From assembly GCA_017439345.1 (NCBI GenBank), contig JAFSJJ010000044.1, forward strand, positions 62,001 to 126,000: 64,000 nucleotides of DNA, in the 5' to 3' direction. Under the pieces are notes generated by a model. That model worked only from the letters and a program-made list of their open reading frames with translations, did not search any database and had not been told where the DNA came from. The translations under genes and the position numbers were made by a program. Position 1 is the first letter of the stretch; each line of letters starts with the position of its first letter. The stretch comes from Synergistaceae bacterium. GTDB taxonomy: Bacteria; Synergistota; Synergistia; Synergistales; Aminobacteriaceae. Positions 33,570-42,502 of this stretch are shown in pieces.

Positions 33570-34158
33570 TAAAAATTTTTCTCTCCTGGTAATAATTAAT
33601 AAATAAAGCAGCCTGCTTCTCTAAATCTGCGAGACTGCCGTTGTTGCAAATTACATAATCACTCAATGCTATTCTTTCACTCCGAGGCATTAAGAGTCTC
33701 TCACGACGTAATAATTCTTCTGAACTCCAGCTCCTTTGAATCTTGCAGCGTCTTAATCTCACGTCAAAATCTGCCGTAACGTACACGACATGATTAACCC
33801 ATTTCGGCCTGCCTGCTTCGGGCAATAAAGGGATCTCAAGGACGAGATTATTATTGCGCTCGGCCTCTTCTTTCAAGCTGCTCATGACTAGGGCGTGAAT
33901 GAATTTATTGCAGAATTTATACTCTTCATGATTCGTGAAAATTATGCGCGAAATTTCGGACTTTATAATATTTCCCGAGTCATCAAGAATTTTTCTGCCC
34001 CATCTCTGAGTAAAGAACTCTTTGACTTCACTGCGGGTCCAGATTTTAGAGACCAGATTATCAGCATCGAGCCTTTCACATGATAATTTCTGAGCTAATA
34101 ATTTGCTTACTGTAGACTTACCAGCCCCAATATCCCCTGTTAGTGCTATAACCGCCAT
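33559..34158 (-). CDS. coaE: dephospho-CoA kinase
   Basis: 199 residues from ATG 34158, chosen because MAVIALTGDIGAGKSTVSKLL is the family N-terminus and AAGGGG lies 6 bases upstream; an extension to 34233 would only read through helicase coding DNA. The P-loop is GDIGAGKST; LDADNLVSKIW and the LID-region RRCKIQRS follow. It phosphorylates dephospho-CoA, the last step of CoA synthesis. It overlaps the helicase 3' end by 41 bases in another frame. Confidence 0.9.
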   Translation of the reverse strand: MAVIALTGDIGAGKSTVSKLLAQKLSCERLDADNLVSKIWTRSEVKEFFTQRWGRKILDDSGNIIKSEISRIIFTNHEEYKFCNKFIHALVMSSLKEEAERNNNLVLEIPLLPEAGRPKWVNHVVYVTADFDVRLRRCKIQRSWSSEELLRRERLLMPRSERIALSDYVICNNGSLADLEKQAALFINYYQERKIFNES

Positions 34159-36151
34159 TGCTGCCCCTTCTGTTCTGTGAGTAAAACGTTCTCTGTCTTG
34201 TTTTTGGTTTAGGTGCCGGGCCTCTGTCGTCAATCTTCTTGCACTCGTCAGGAATTTCGAATAAGAATCGTGAAAATCCCTTCTGAATTATTCCTCCGTA
34301 GAGTCTTCGCGATCTTGCTGCCGTTAAATATAATCTCTCTTCAGCTCTGGTCATGCCTACATAACACAATCTGCGTTCTTCTTCTAGTTCTGAGGGATCA
34401 TCTTTAGCTTTCGAGTGAGGGAAAATATCTTCTTCCATGCCTACAAGAAATACTACGGGGAATTCGAGTCCTTTAGAAGCGTGAAGAGTCAATAAGCCTA
34501 CTGAGTCATCATCGTCCGTGCTGGTATCTGCGTCAGTGAACAAAGCTGCTTCGGCTAGGGTCTCGCTCAATTTGCCGTCGGGAACTATGGATTTTAACTC
34601 TTTGACGTTCTCGATTCTGTCCTGCCAAGTTTCTGACTCAGTTTCTTTGAGATACGTTTTATAGTTCATGTCATCTAACACGTAATCAACAGCCGGTCTG
34701 ATTCCCTCGTCAGCTATCTCAAGAATTGCGCACATGTGGGAAGCAAAATTTTTCATGGTCTCATTCAGCGCGCCTTTAACGTTCCATGCTCCGCCCAAGA
34801 CTAGACTCCAGAACTTGGAAGGTTCATTAACTGACTCTTGAGACTTTGCCCACTCTGCAAAATCATTGCACCTTGCCTGACCCATGCCTTTAATTGCGAA
34901 ACTCGCGACTCGTTCAAGTGAAGGCCTGTCCAACGGGTTCAACGCGAATTTAAGAATCGATAACACATCGCGAACTTCTTTACGGTCATAGAAAGACACT
35001 CCGCGAATGATTCTATATGGTATTTGATTCTCAAGAAATTTTTGCTCATAGACTCTGCTCATGGCGTTCTGCCTGTATAGAATCGCAATGTCATTATAAT
35101 TATAATTCTGGACTCGTATTAGCTTCTCTATCTCGCTTACTATAAAGTCAGCTTCCTGAAAGTCATTTCGTGCCAGCAGGGTATAAATCTTCTCGCCTGC
35201 TCCTCTTGAAGTGTGCAAGTCCTTCTTGAGTCTCTCAGTGTTATTGCGAATCAAAGCGTTTGAAGCGTTTAAAATATTTCCTGTTGATCTATAATTTTCG
35301 TCAAGCACTATAGTCTTTGCGCCGTCAAAGTCATGCTCAAAGTTCAGAATCATTCTGAGCTCTGCGCCTCTCCAGCCGTAAATTGACTGATCAGGGTCGC
35401 CGACGACGTTAATAACGCATTCAGGGCTTACCAGATAACGCAATAATAAATACTGCGGGTAATTCACATCTTGATACTCATCAACCAAGAGCCACTTAAT
35501 TTTTGCCTGTTCCCTGAGCCTGATTTCTTTACTCTGCTTTAATATCTCAAGGGGCAGAATCATTAAGTCGTCAAAGTCTACTGCATTGAGTTCACGTAAA
35601 CGCTTTCTATATTCTTTGGCTATCAGGTAAATATTTTCTTCGAGTTCACTTTCCTGCGAATTATCAGGAGTCCTGGCCATGTAATCACGAGCTATTAATT
35701 CAAGAACAGCTGCGGGGCTGCTTTCACCTTCAGGAAATTTTTTTTCTTTCATGATCTGCTGAACGAGTGCGCGCGAGTCATTTCTGTCAAAGACTGCGAA
35801 ACCTTCATGAAGTCCGATAATGTCCTGAGCGTCTTTCATGTGCCTGAATAAGAATCTTAGCCCGTAGCCGTGAAAAGTTCCTGCGTTAATCTTAGCTGCA
35901 CTCTCACCTGATAACAGCATATTAATTCGTGATTTCATTTCTCCTGCTGCCTTATTTGTGAAAGTTACTGCCATGATATTTTCAGGTTTAGCAATTTTCT
36001 CTGCTGCGAGCCATGCTATTTTGTGGGTTAGGACTCTTGTTTTGCCGCTTCCTGCACCTGCAAGAACTAACAAGGGTCCGTCGATATAACTTACTGCCTC
36101 CTGCTGACGTTTAGAGAGCTGAGACAGAATTTTTTTGCCTTCGTCATTCAT
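34118..36151 (-). CDS. pcrA: UvrD/PcrA-type superfamily 1 DNA helicase
   Basis: 677 residues from ATG 36151, which overlaps the hypA stop and gives MNDEGKKILSQLSKRQQEAV, the family start. Motifs: LAGAGSGKTRVLTHK (I), FTNKAAGEMKSR (Ia), LLVDEYQDVNYPQ (II), GDPDQSIYGWRGAE (III), LDENYRSTGNIL (IV), LTLHASKGLEFPVVF (V) and YVGMTRAEERLYL (VI). It unwinds DNA 3' to 5' in repair and replication restart. The C-terminal tail is basic with a Gly/Tyr-rich end. Confidence 0.93.
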   Translation of the reverse strand: MNDEGKKILSQLSKRQQEAVSYIDGPLLVLAGAGSGKTRVLTHKIAWLAAEKIAKPENIMAVTFTNKAAGEMKSRINMLLSGESAAKINAGTFHGYGLRFLFRHMKDAQDIIGLHEGFAVFDRNDSRALVQQIMKEKKFPEGESSPAAVLELIARDYMARTPDNSQESELEENIYLIAKEYRKRLRELNAVDFDDLMILPLEILKQSKEIRLREQAKIKWLLVDEYQDVNYPQYLLLRYLVSPECVINVVGDPDQSIYGWRGAELRMILNFEHDFDGAKTIVLDENYRSTGNILNASNALIRNNTERLKKDLHTSRGAGEKIYTLLARNDFQEADFIVSEIEKLIRVQNYNYNDIAILYRQNAMSRVYEQKFLENQIPYRIIRGVSFYDRKEVRDVLSILKFALNPLDRPSLERVASFAIKGMGQARCNDFAEWAKSQESVNEPSKFWSLVLGGAWNVKGALNETMKNFASHMCAILEIADEGIRPAVDYVLDDMNYKTYLKETESETWQDRIENVKELKSIVPDGKLSETLAEAALFTDADTSTDDDDSVGLLTLHASKGLEFPVVFLVGMEEDIFPHSKAKDDPSELEEERRLCYVGMTRAEERLYLTAARSRRLYGGIIQKGFSRFLFEIPDECKKIDDRGPAPKPKTRQRTFYSQNRRGSNGGYSTNRGYWGW

Positions 36152-36506
36152 GTTTATAAAAATCTTTCTCGACTTCAAGGGCTTCAATCGATAACTCAAG
36201 CCCCGATAATATATTAACTTTCCTGCTGCCGCACGATGGGCATATTAATTCACTGTCCTCACGCGAGGCAACTCTACCGCATGACTGGCACTTGAGAGTC
36301 AAAGGCGTCATCATGATAGATAAAATTGCACCTTCAGCAGGAGTATCTTTAGTGAGACCAGCAAAGATAAAAGTCATTAATTCTGGATCAACTTTTCTTA
36401 TACCGCCGATTTTAACGAGAATCCTTCTGACTCTATCCCAGCCGGCATCACTGCATAATTTCAGAATTGCTTTGCTAAGTGTATTGCTTAACGAAACTTC
36501 GTACAT
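36144..36506 (-). CDS. hypA: HypA-like nickel-hydrogenase maturation protein with altered N-terminus
   Basis: 120 residues, the HypA length. The zinc domain has CQSCGRV and CPSCGSRKV. The nickel site of HypA is the N-terminal Met-His-Glu; here the protein begins MYEVSLSNTL, with Tyr for His2. Elsewhere the fold matches (IGGIRKVDPELMTFIF). No hydrogenase or other hyp gene is in the window; it starts the pcrA-coaE-pepF run instead. Either nickel binding is changed or the protein has a different role. Confidence 0.75.
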   Translation of the reverse strand: MYEVSLSNTLSKAILKLCSDAGWDRVRRILVKIGGIRKVDPELMTFIFAGLTKDTPAEGAILSIMMTPLTLKCQSCGRVASREDSELICPSCGSRKVNILSGLELSIEALEVEKDFYKHE

Positions 36507-36519
36507 ACACTATCACTAA

Positions 36520-37323
36520 TTATTTTTTCGTGTATAAAAACGGCCCTGCTGATGTAAAGCCTATCTGCTGATAGCCGAAAATCTGCTCGGTCGAACCTAC
36601 CAGGAAATAGCCTCCAGGAGCAAGAGCATCGAAAAATTTTTTGTATAACTTGGCCTTTGTGTCAGCTGTGAAATAAATAACGACGTTACGGCAGAGAATC
36701 AAGTCAAAACCTGCGCCGAAAGCGTCATCGATCATGTTCATCTTCTTGAATGAGACTCTGCGCTTAATTTCCGGGTTTACGTCATAAGTTGCTCCGCCGT
36801 CCTTAGTTGAGAAATATTTTGCGAGATATTCTTTAGGGACGTTGAGTAAATTTGCCTTGCGGTAATTTCCCCTTTGAGCCGCAGCTATTGCACCTTGATC
36901 AACGTCAGCTGCCAAGACTGGATTCATCGTGTCAAGTCCGCATACAGTTGAGAGAATTGCGAGAGAATAAGGCTCTTCACCGGTTGCACAGCCTGCACTC
37001 CAGAGCTTTAACCGCTTAGAGCCTCTTTTCTGGATTAACTCCGGAATAATCTTATCGCGCAGCTTCCACCATTGAGAGTCATTCCTGAAAAATTCTGATA
37101 CGTTAATAGTCAGGTGGTCAAGGAACTCACGGAGCTTCTTTTCGTCCTTGCTCATCATGTCATAGTACTCGTCATAGTTCTTGCAGCCCCAGCGGGACAT
37201 TAACTCATGAGTCCTTCTGTGAATCTGTTCTTTGTAAGAGTTTAAATCTATCCCGATTAGTTTCTTTAACTTCATTTTGAAAGTCGTATAACCGGGTGAA
37301 TTATACTGGCTTCGTTCTTCCAT
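36520..37323 (-). CDS. cheR: chemotaxis protein methyltransferase CheR
   Basis: 267 residues. An N-terminal helical domain (FKMKLKKLIGIDLNSYKEQIHRR) binds receptors. The SAM domain shows LWSAGCATGEEPYSLAI (motif I), AADVDQGAIAAAQRG, YDVNPEIKRRVSFKKMNM and DLILCRNVVIYF, the CheR signature. It methylates glutamates of chemoreceptors in the cytosol. AGGAGG lies upstream of the ATG. It stands between hypA and a truncated Rpn gene; no other che gene is present. Confidence 0.93.
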   Translation of the reverse strand: MEERSQYNSPGYTTFKMKLKKLIGIDLNSYKEQIHRRTHELMSRWGCKNYDEYYDMMSKDEKKLREFLDHLTINVSEFFRNDSQWWKLRDKIIPELIQKRGSKRLKLWSAGCATGEEPYSLAILSTVCGLDTMNPVLAADVDQGAIAAAQRGNYRKANLLNVPKEYLAKYFSTKDGGATYDVNPEIKRRVSFKKMNMIDDAFGAGFDLILCRNVVIYFTADTKAKLYKKFFDALAPGGYFLVGSTEQIFGYQQIGFTSAGPFLYTKK

Positions 37324-37356
37324 GATTAAATAGTTACCTCCTGAATTAAATTAAGA

Positions 37357-37965
37357 TTAAATTTTAAGTTCAGCGACAGTTTTAACAGGTAAATTCAGGG
37401 CTTCTGCTATCTGTTCAACGGATAAGATTCCCTGCTTAAGGAGATTTTTTGCAGCTTCCAAAGATTTTTCTTTGATACCTTCAGCTCTGCCTTTTTTCTC
37501 ACCTTTTTTTTCTCCCTTTCTTTCTGCCGCTTCACGTTCGAGCCTTCTGGTCTCTTCCATGTCCTGCTCAAAACGTTCATTGAACAAATATTCACGTATT
37601 ACGCCGGAATGTTCCCTGAAAAATTCCTCGTACTCCTGAAATTTCTCAATAACAGGATTTTTGCTTGCAAGTTCTGCCATAAAATCTTCCCCTCCTATAC
37701 TGCCTAGATAACACAAAAGTTCTTCAAGTCCACAGCCAGGCTTCATGTTCAGCTTTTTAATGTAACGCCTCAATAACGGAATCTCTATCATGTGAATCTC
37801 AAAATCATGAAAATCGCATTCACCGGTCATGATATTAACTACCCTGTGAACAGTGTGCCACGCCTGATAATCTTTGCGGTGAAACAAGTCAAAATTCACT
37901 ATTCCGATAAATATCACGGGTTCAAGCGAGTCCTGAGCCTCCTCTTGTCTAAATACAAGATACAA
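37357..37965 (-). pseudogene. 5'-truncated Rpn/PD-(D/E)XK transposase-like nuclease
   Basis: 202 residues from a TTG, matching the middle and end of Rpn-family recombination-promoting nucleases: VIFIGIVNFDLFHRKDYQAWH, FEIHMIEIPLLRRYIK, and a Lys/Glu-rich tail with KGEKKGEKKGRAEG and a helix LLKQGILSVEQIAEALNL. The usual first 90-110 residues with the catalytic Glu-x-Gln motif are missing; in-frame upstream DNA meets a TAA about 35 bases on. It is most likely a decayed mobile-type gene, though a shortened product is possible. Confidence 0.72.
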
Positions 37966-38187
37966 GGGGTTCTTAAGAAGTTTGATTTTAAGTTTCCACC
38001 TAAATTAACAGGCATCCTTATTCTTAAAGGCGTGACCAGTCCGCCCCTACTGTATAGCTCCGTTAAAGGAACACAACATTACTTTTTATACATTTTTGTT
38101 AACGTGGAACGACTAACCGCAAAAAAAATTATAATATATTGCTTCTTATGTCCACATAGCTAAAGCTAGGAGAGGTAGGGCTTATTA

Positions 38188-38745
38188 CTAGTCTTCAAGA
38201 ACTTCCTTCTCTTTGACCTTGTAAATCTCGTCGATTTTCTTAATATATTTATCCGTGATGTCCTGAACGTCTTTAGTTAATTTCTTCAGGTCATCTTCTG
38301 TTATTTCCGAAGCCTTCTCCTGCTTCTTGAGGGCCTCTATTGCGTCGCGCCTGTAATTGCGAATTACGACTTTTGACTCTTCTGCCTTCTTAGCAAGCAT
38401 CTTAGTTAATTCGACTCTTCTTGCCTTAGTCAATTCCGGCAGGGTTAATCTTATAACAGTTCCGTCATTCTGGGGGGTCATGCCTATATTTGCCGCGAGA
38501 ATGGCTTTCTCTATAGCTTTAAGACTTGACTTATCAAACGGGGCAATCTGAATAGACCTGCTCTCAGGTATCGTAACATTTGCGAGCTGCTTTATCGCCG
38601 TAGGAGTTCCGTAATAATCGGCTTTAATATCGCTGACGAGTCCGGGATGGGCGCGGCCTGTCCTGATTGATAAAAACTCACCCTGCAAGAAAGATATTGC
38701 TTTGTCCATGTTTTCTTTTAGTGCTGCAAGTTCGTCTTTCGGCAT
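38188..38745 (-). CDS. frr: ribosome recycling factor
   Basis: 185 residues, exact family length. LKENMDKAISFLQGEFLSIR, GRAHPGLV and YYGTPTAIKQLANVTIPE are the N-terminal signature; RDAIEALKKQEKASEITEDD follows. It splits post-termination ribosomes with EF-G. It is last in the classic rpsB-tsf-pyrH-frr order. No clear terminator is seen in the 220 bases that follow. Confidence 0.96.
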   Translation of the reverse strand: MPKDELAALKENMDKAISFLQGEFLSIRTGRAHPGLVSDIKADYYGTPTAIKQLANVTIPESRSIQIAPFDKSSLKAIEKAILAANIGMTPQNDGTVIRLTLPELTKARRVELTKMLAKKAEESKVVIRNYRRDAIEALKKQEKASEITEDDLKKLTKDVQDITDKYIKKIDEIYKVKEKEVLED

Positions 38746-38786
38746 GAAAAATTAATCCTCCTTTATGATTTTACGATTTCACTATT

Positions 38787-39494
38787 TTATTTTACTATCG
38801 TTCCGGTTTGAACGCCTTCAATAATATTCTTGACCCAGTCAGGCTCCTGAATGCTCATCACCCAAACTGGAACTTTATTTTCACTGCATATGGCAAACGC
38901 TGCTGTGTCCATGACTTGAATATTAAGCCTTATTGCATCACTGTAGCTTAACTCCGGCAAAAATTTAACGTCAGGAAATTTATTAGGATCCTTGTCATAG
39001 ATTCCATTAACTTTAGTGCCTTTAATAACGCAGTCGAGTCCAAGCTCTGAAGCCCTGAGTGCTGCTGCCGTGTCAGTCGAGAAAAACGGGTGTCCTGTAC
39101 CTGCTGAGAATATCACGATATAACCTGAACTCAACAAGTCTCTAGCCTTATCGCGATTATATAACTCTGCAAGGGGAGGCATTCCCACAGCTGAGAGAAC
39201 CTGAGCCGGTATATTCATATTCTGCAAAGCTGCTTTCACTGCCAATGCATTCATGACAGTTCCGAGCATTCCTATTGAGTCAACGCTGACTCTATCAATT
39301 CCATAGTCAAGGGCATCACGTCCCCTGAGCATATTTCCTCCGCCGATTACTAGAGACAGCTCAAAGCCTGCATTACGAATCTGCGCTAAATCCTGAGCGA
39401 AATTCTTTATAGTCTTAAAGTCAAGACCTGAATGCTTATCGCCTGCTAAGACTTCACCAGAGAGCTTTAATAATATTTTTCTGAATTTGGGCAT
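38787..39494 (-). CDS. pyrH: UMP kinase
   Basis: 235 residues from ATG 39494 (MPKFRKILLKLSGEVLAG), the family start; the longer frame to 39542 lies in the tsf terminator. VIGGGNMLRG, DSIGMLGTVMNALA, GTGHPFFSTDTAAALRA and KGTKVNGIYDKDP are bacterial UMP kinase motifs. It makes UDP from UMP with ATP, inhibited by UTP in relatives. It has a terminator-like hairpin upstream, so read-through from tsf or a separate promoter is needed. Confidence 0.95.
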   Translation of the reverse strand: MPKFRKILLKLSGEVLAGDKHSGLDFKTIKNFAQDLAQIRNAGFELSLVIGGGNMLRGRDALDYGIDRVSVDSIGMLGTVMNALAVKAALQNMNIPAQVLSAVGMPPLAELYNRDKARDLLSSGYIVIFSAGTGHPFFSTDTAAALRASELGLDCVIKGTKVNGIYDKDPNKFPDVKFLPELSYSDAIRLNIQVMDTAAFAICSENKVPVWVMSIQEPDWVKNIIEGVQTGTIVK

Positions 39495-39502
39495 GGTTAT
39501 AA

Positions 39503-39548
39503 CAAAAATCCCGTGCGCAAGATATTTTTCTTTACCTGACACACGGGA
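39503..39548 (-). terminator. hairpin with T run between tsf and pyrH
   Basis: Minus-strand TCCCGTG (39548-39542) pairs with CACGGGA (39515-39509), followed by TTTTTG. It gives partial or full termination after tsf. Confidence 0.75.
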
Positions 39549-39561
39549 AATAATAAATTTC

Positions 39562-40434
39562 TTACTCGCCTATAGCAAAACGTGCAAAGCGTCTCACTGT
39601 TAATTTAGTTCCTAACTTCTTGCCGGTCTCTGCTACGAGATCCTTTATTTTCTTGTCGGAATCGCGAATATATTCCTGCTCAAGAAGGCATGTTGTCTCG
39701 TAATATTTTCTCAGCTTGCCGGGGATTATCTTGTCAACTTTGTCAGCTGGCTTGCCCTCATCGATTAATTGCTGCCTGTAAACTGCTTTCTCGCGCTCCA
39801 AGACATCTTCGGGGACATCTTCCGAAACGAGATACAACGGGTTAGCGGCTGCTATCTGCATACAAATTTCATGGCCGAGTTCTGCAAATGCTTCAGAGTC
39901 AAGTGCTGCCTTATCATCTGCTTCGAGTTCAAGAAGTGCGCCGACTTTGTAATTACTGTGAATATAACAAAATGCTCTGCCGTTCACTGAGTCAAATCTT
40001 GCAAAACGCTTTAACACAATATTTTCGCCGAGCTTGGCAATGATTCCCGTTACGAGTTCATTAATCGTGCTTCCTGATTCGTGGACGCTCTCAAGTAACT
40101 CTGCTGGAGTCGCATATTCTTTAGCTGCTAAGTGAGCTGTAATCTTGGTGCCTAAGTCGTTGAATTCGTCAGTCTTTGCAACAAAGTCCGTCTCACTGTT
40201 AAGCTCGATCATTGCGCCTAACTTGCCGTTATTGCCGATAACGTAAAATATTCTGCCGTCTGAAGCGTTGCGTTCTGCTTTCTTGGCTGCCTTAGCGAGT
40301 CCCTTTTCACGAAGATAATCTATTGCTTTCTCCATGTCTCCGTTTGTCTCAGCAAGTGCCTTCTTGCAGTCCATCATTCCTGAACCTGTGCGCTCGCGTA
40401 ATTCCTTAACCTTTGCGGCTGTAATCTCTGCCAT
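39562..40434 (-). CDS. tsf: translation elongation factor Ts
   Basis: 290 residues. MAEITAAKVKELRERTGSGMMDCKKAL and DYLREKGLAKAAKKA are the EF-Ts N-terminal helix pair; ELNSETDFVAKTDEF is the EF-Tu contact motif. It regenerates EF-Tu-GTP. It lies 3 bases after rpsB. Confidence 0.97.
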   Translation of the reverse strand: MAEITAAKVKELRERTGSGMMDCKKALAETNGDMEKAIDYLREKGLAKAAKKAERNASDGRIFYVIGNNGKLGAMIELNSETDFVAKTDEFNDLGTKITAHLAAKEYATPAELLESVHESGSTINELVTGIIAKLGENIVLKRFARFDSVNGRAFCYIHSNYKVGALLELEADDKAALDSEAFAELGHEICMQIAAANPLYLVSEDVPEDVLEREKAVYRQQLIDEGKPADKVDKIIPGKLRKYYETTCLLEQEYIRDSDKKIKDLVAETGKKLGTKLTVRRFARFAIGE

Positions 40435-40437
40435 GAT

Positions 40438-41259
40438 TTACTTATCCTCCATTGTCTCGTCGTCGATATTGCCTTCATATTCTTCATGGAGGCGTTCACG
40501 TTCATCGATTAATTTTTCGTCATCGCTCAAAGCATCAGCACCGCTTAACTCCTGAACAGGAATTATAACAGCGTCTTCCCCCTGTCTGCCCTCGATAACT
40601 GCATTAGCCATTAAGCCGGTGATTAATTTTATTGCCCTGATAGCGTCATCATTTCCGGGAATGGGATAATCGATCATTTCGGGGTCGCAGTTAGTATCAA
40701 CGATAGAAACTACGGGAATTCCTAATTTTCTGGCTTCTGCGATTGCATTCTCCTCACGTCTTGGGTCAATCAAGAAAATTGCATCAGGTACAGAAGTCAT
40801 TGCTGCTATTCCGCCTAAATACTTCTCAAGTTTGAGCTGTTCCTTCTTGAGTGCTGCTGTCTCTTTCTTGGTGAACTCTTCCCATGTGCCTTCTTCGTCA
40901 TAGCGTCTTAACTCGAGCATTCTTGCTATACGTTTTCTGATTGTCGGGAAGTTCGTCATCAGTCCGCCGAGCCATCGCTGGTTAATATAATACTGCCCGC
41001 ACCTGGTCGCTTCGTCCCTGATTGTCTCCTGAGCCTGCCTCTTAGTGCCTACGAATAAGACATGTCCGCCTGCTTCAGCCGTTGAGCGAATGAACTCATA
41101 AGCCCTGTCGAGTCCTTTTACTGTCTTTTGCAGGTCAATAATATAGACTCCGTTGCGTTCGGTGAAAATATAGGGTTTCATTTTGGGATTCCAGCGGCGC
41201 GTTTGATGTCCGAAGTGGACTCCGCACTCAAGCAACTGCTTCATACTTGCTACTGCCAA
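40438..41259 (-). CDS. rpsB: 30S ribosomal protein S2
   Basis: 273 residues, with [44 protein letters not shown] and [18 protein letters not shown], all S2 motifs. The acidic C-terminal tail is longer than in E. coli. AGGAGG is 9 bases before the ATG. It starts the rpsB-tsf operon. Confidence 0.97.
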   Translation of the reverse strand: MAVASMKQLLECGVHFGHQTRRWNPKMKPYIFTERNGVYIIDLQKTVKGLDRAYEFIRSTAEAGGHVLFVGTKRQAQETIRDEATRCGQYYINQRWLGGLMTNFPTIRKRIARMLELRRYDEEGTWEEFTKKETAALKKEQLKLEKYLGGIAAMTSVPDAIFLIDPRREENAIAEARKLGIPVVSIVDTNCDPEMIDYPIPGNDDAIRAIKLITGLMANAVIEGRQGEDAVIIPVQELSGADALSDDEKLIDERERLHEEYEGNIDDETMEDK

Positions 41260-41390
41260 TTGTTATTCCTCCTGATTTATAAAGGTTAAATTCTGCGCTC
41301 CGTTTTCATCATGCTATTAATACATGACACCTTTAATTCAACATGAGCGTTGTGAAATTTGCTAAAAGCGTTATCTAGTATATCACAGCA
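41260..41390 (-). promoter_or_regulatory. rpsB promoter and leader
   Basis: On the minus strand TGATATACT is an extended -10 near 41384-41376, giving a leader of about 110 bases before rpsB. The leader may hold the S2 autoregulatory site found in many bacteria, but no specific structure is demonstrated here. Confidence 0.45.
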
Positions 41391-41437
41391 AAAAAAATCA
41401 GCCCCGTTAAAATTACGAGACTGAGTGAATTTTATAT

Positions 41438-42436
41438 TTATATCAAGGCATTAAATGACGAAACGTTATATTTATCCGCAGTCATGTCTTCATTCCACCG
41501 GCCAAGCTCTATTTCAGGACGGCAGTTAATATTTACCTGATCTATAGCAATAGGCAGCTTCACATCATAGTCATCAACAAAATTATATTTATCACGTGAA
41601 ACATACGAGACTTCAAACAAGCTGCAAAAATTTCTGCCTCTCGTTGAGAGATAAGACCCGTTATTATTCGCATGAAGATGAACGAGTTTGTGAGTCCTGT
41701 TAATTTTTCTCAAGACTTCAAGCACCTGATCAGGATTCTTGTGATTGATTATGTTGTGAATCTCAAAAGTCATCTGGCCGAACTGCGAAAGTACTTCAGA
41801 GCTCACCCTCTCAAGGAAACCCCATTCAGCTCCCTCAACGTCCATTTTTAGAATCATGTTGCGTTTATCTTCGTGATGATTATTCTTAATTAACGTCTCA
41901 AGAGTCTTTAACTGTTCTGAATCTTCTCCTGTGTCAGAGATTCCCTGTTTGAAAAAGTGAAATCGCGAATTTTCTTCAGGTAAATTATTTATCGTGTGAT
42001 CGTACATGAAGACATCATAACCGCGCGAAGCCATATCTTTATCCCATGAGACATCGCCCGCAATTCCGAAAGAGTAAGCAATGCCGCCCTCGTGAAAGTC
42101 ATCGAGCATGATATAACCGCCGTCGTAATCCCTGCCGATTCGAGTTAGCTCAAAGCCTTTGACCTGTGAAATATGCAGCAGTTCATGAATTTCTTCATAA
42201 TATTCTTTTGAGTCAATAAATACGAATTCCTTGAAGTTCCGTTGATTTAATAATTTCTTAATAGGAAACGCGTAGATTGCAGATAAAACGGCTCTGATTA
42301 CATGACCTTTCCTATATTCTTCACGAAGAGTATTTTGAAAAGAAACGTTATTGCCTGCGAATGTCCTAATGAATGCACGTTTTATGCGCTTGATTAAGCT
42401 GTTAGAAGAGACAGAATCCTCCTGAGCTCTGAGCCA
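41438..42436 (-). CDS. FkbM-like SAM methyltransferase with no recognisable start codon
   Basis: The first ATG (42109) would yield 223 residues, starting inside the SAM fold. But the frame is open back to a TAA at 42439-42437 and reads protein-like sequence: NFKEFVFIDSKEYYEEIH, GFELTRIGRDYDGGYIMLDD. The GRDYDGGY-LDDF stretch and later ILKMDVEGAEWGFLERV belong to the same methyltransferase family. No ATG, GTG or TTG occurs in frame between 42436 and 42109, although AGGAGG lies at about 42424-42419. The start was perhaps lost by mutation, or a rare codon is used. Target unknown; possibly glycan or lipid methylation. Confidence 0.65.
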   Translation of the reverse strand, partial: WLRAQEDSVSSNSLIKRIKRAFIRTFAGNNVSFQNTLREEYRKGHVIRAVLSAIYAFPIKKLLNQRNFKEFVFIDSKEYYEEIHELLHISQVKGFELTRIGRDYDGGYIMLDDFHEGGIAYSFGIAGDVSWDKDMASRGYDVFMYDHTINNLPEENSRFHFFKQGISDTGEDSEQLKTLETLIKNNHHEDKRNMILKMDVEGAEWGFLERVSSEVLSQFGQMTFEIHNIINHKNPDQVLEVLRKINRTHKLVHLHANNNGSYLSTRGRNFCSLFEVSYVSRDKYNFVDDYDVKLPIAIDQVNINCRPEIELGRWNEDMTADKYNVSSFNALI

Positions 42437-42502
42437 TTATAACGATTTTGAGTCAAGTTTGTCAATCCTTTCATTTAATGATTTCATGAAAGTATATCAC
42501 AT

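Noticed and set aside
38041-38187. Possible small RNA or partial insertion element downstream of frr
   Set aside because: No inverted terminal repeats, conserved structure or coding potential could be recognised.
41260-41437. A riboswitch in the rpsB leader
   Set aside because: The length would allow it, but no known riboswitch core was recognised; S2 leaders are commonly self-regulated by the protein.
42109-42111. ATG 42109 as the certain methyltransferase start
   Set aside because: Family-consistent coding sequence continues upstream of it, so the usual start is probably further left on the minus strand.
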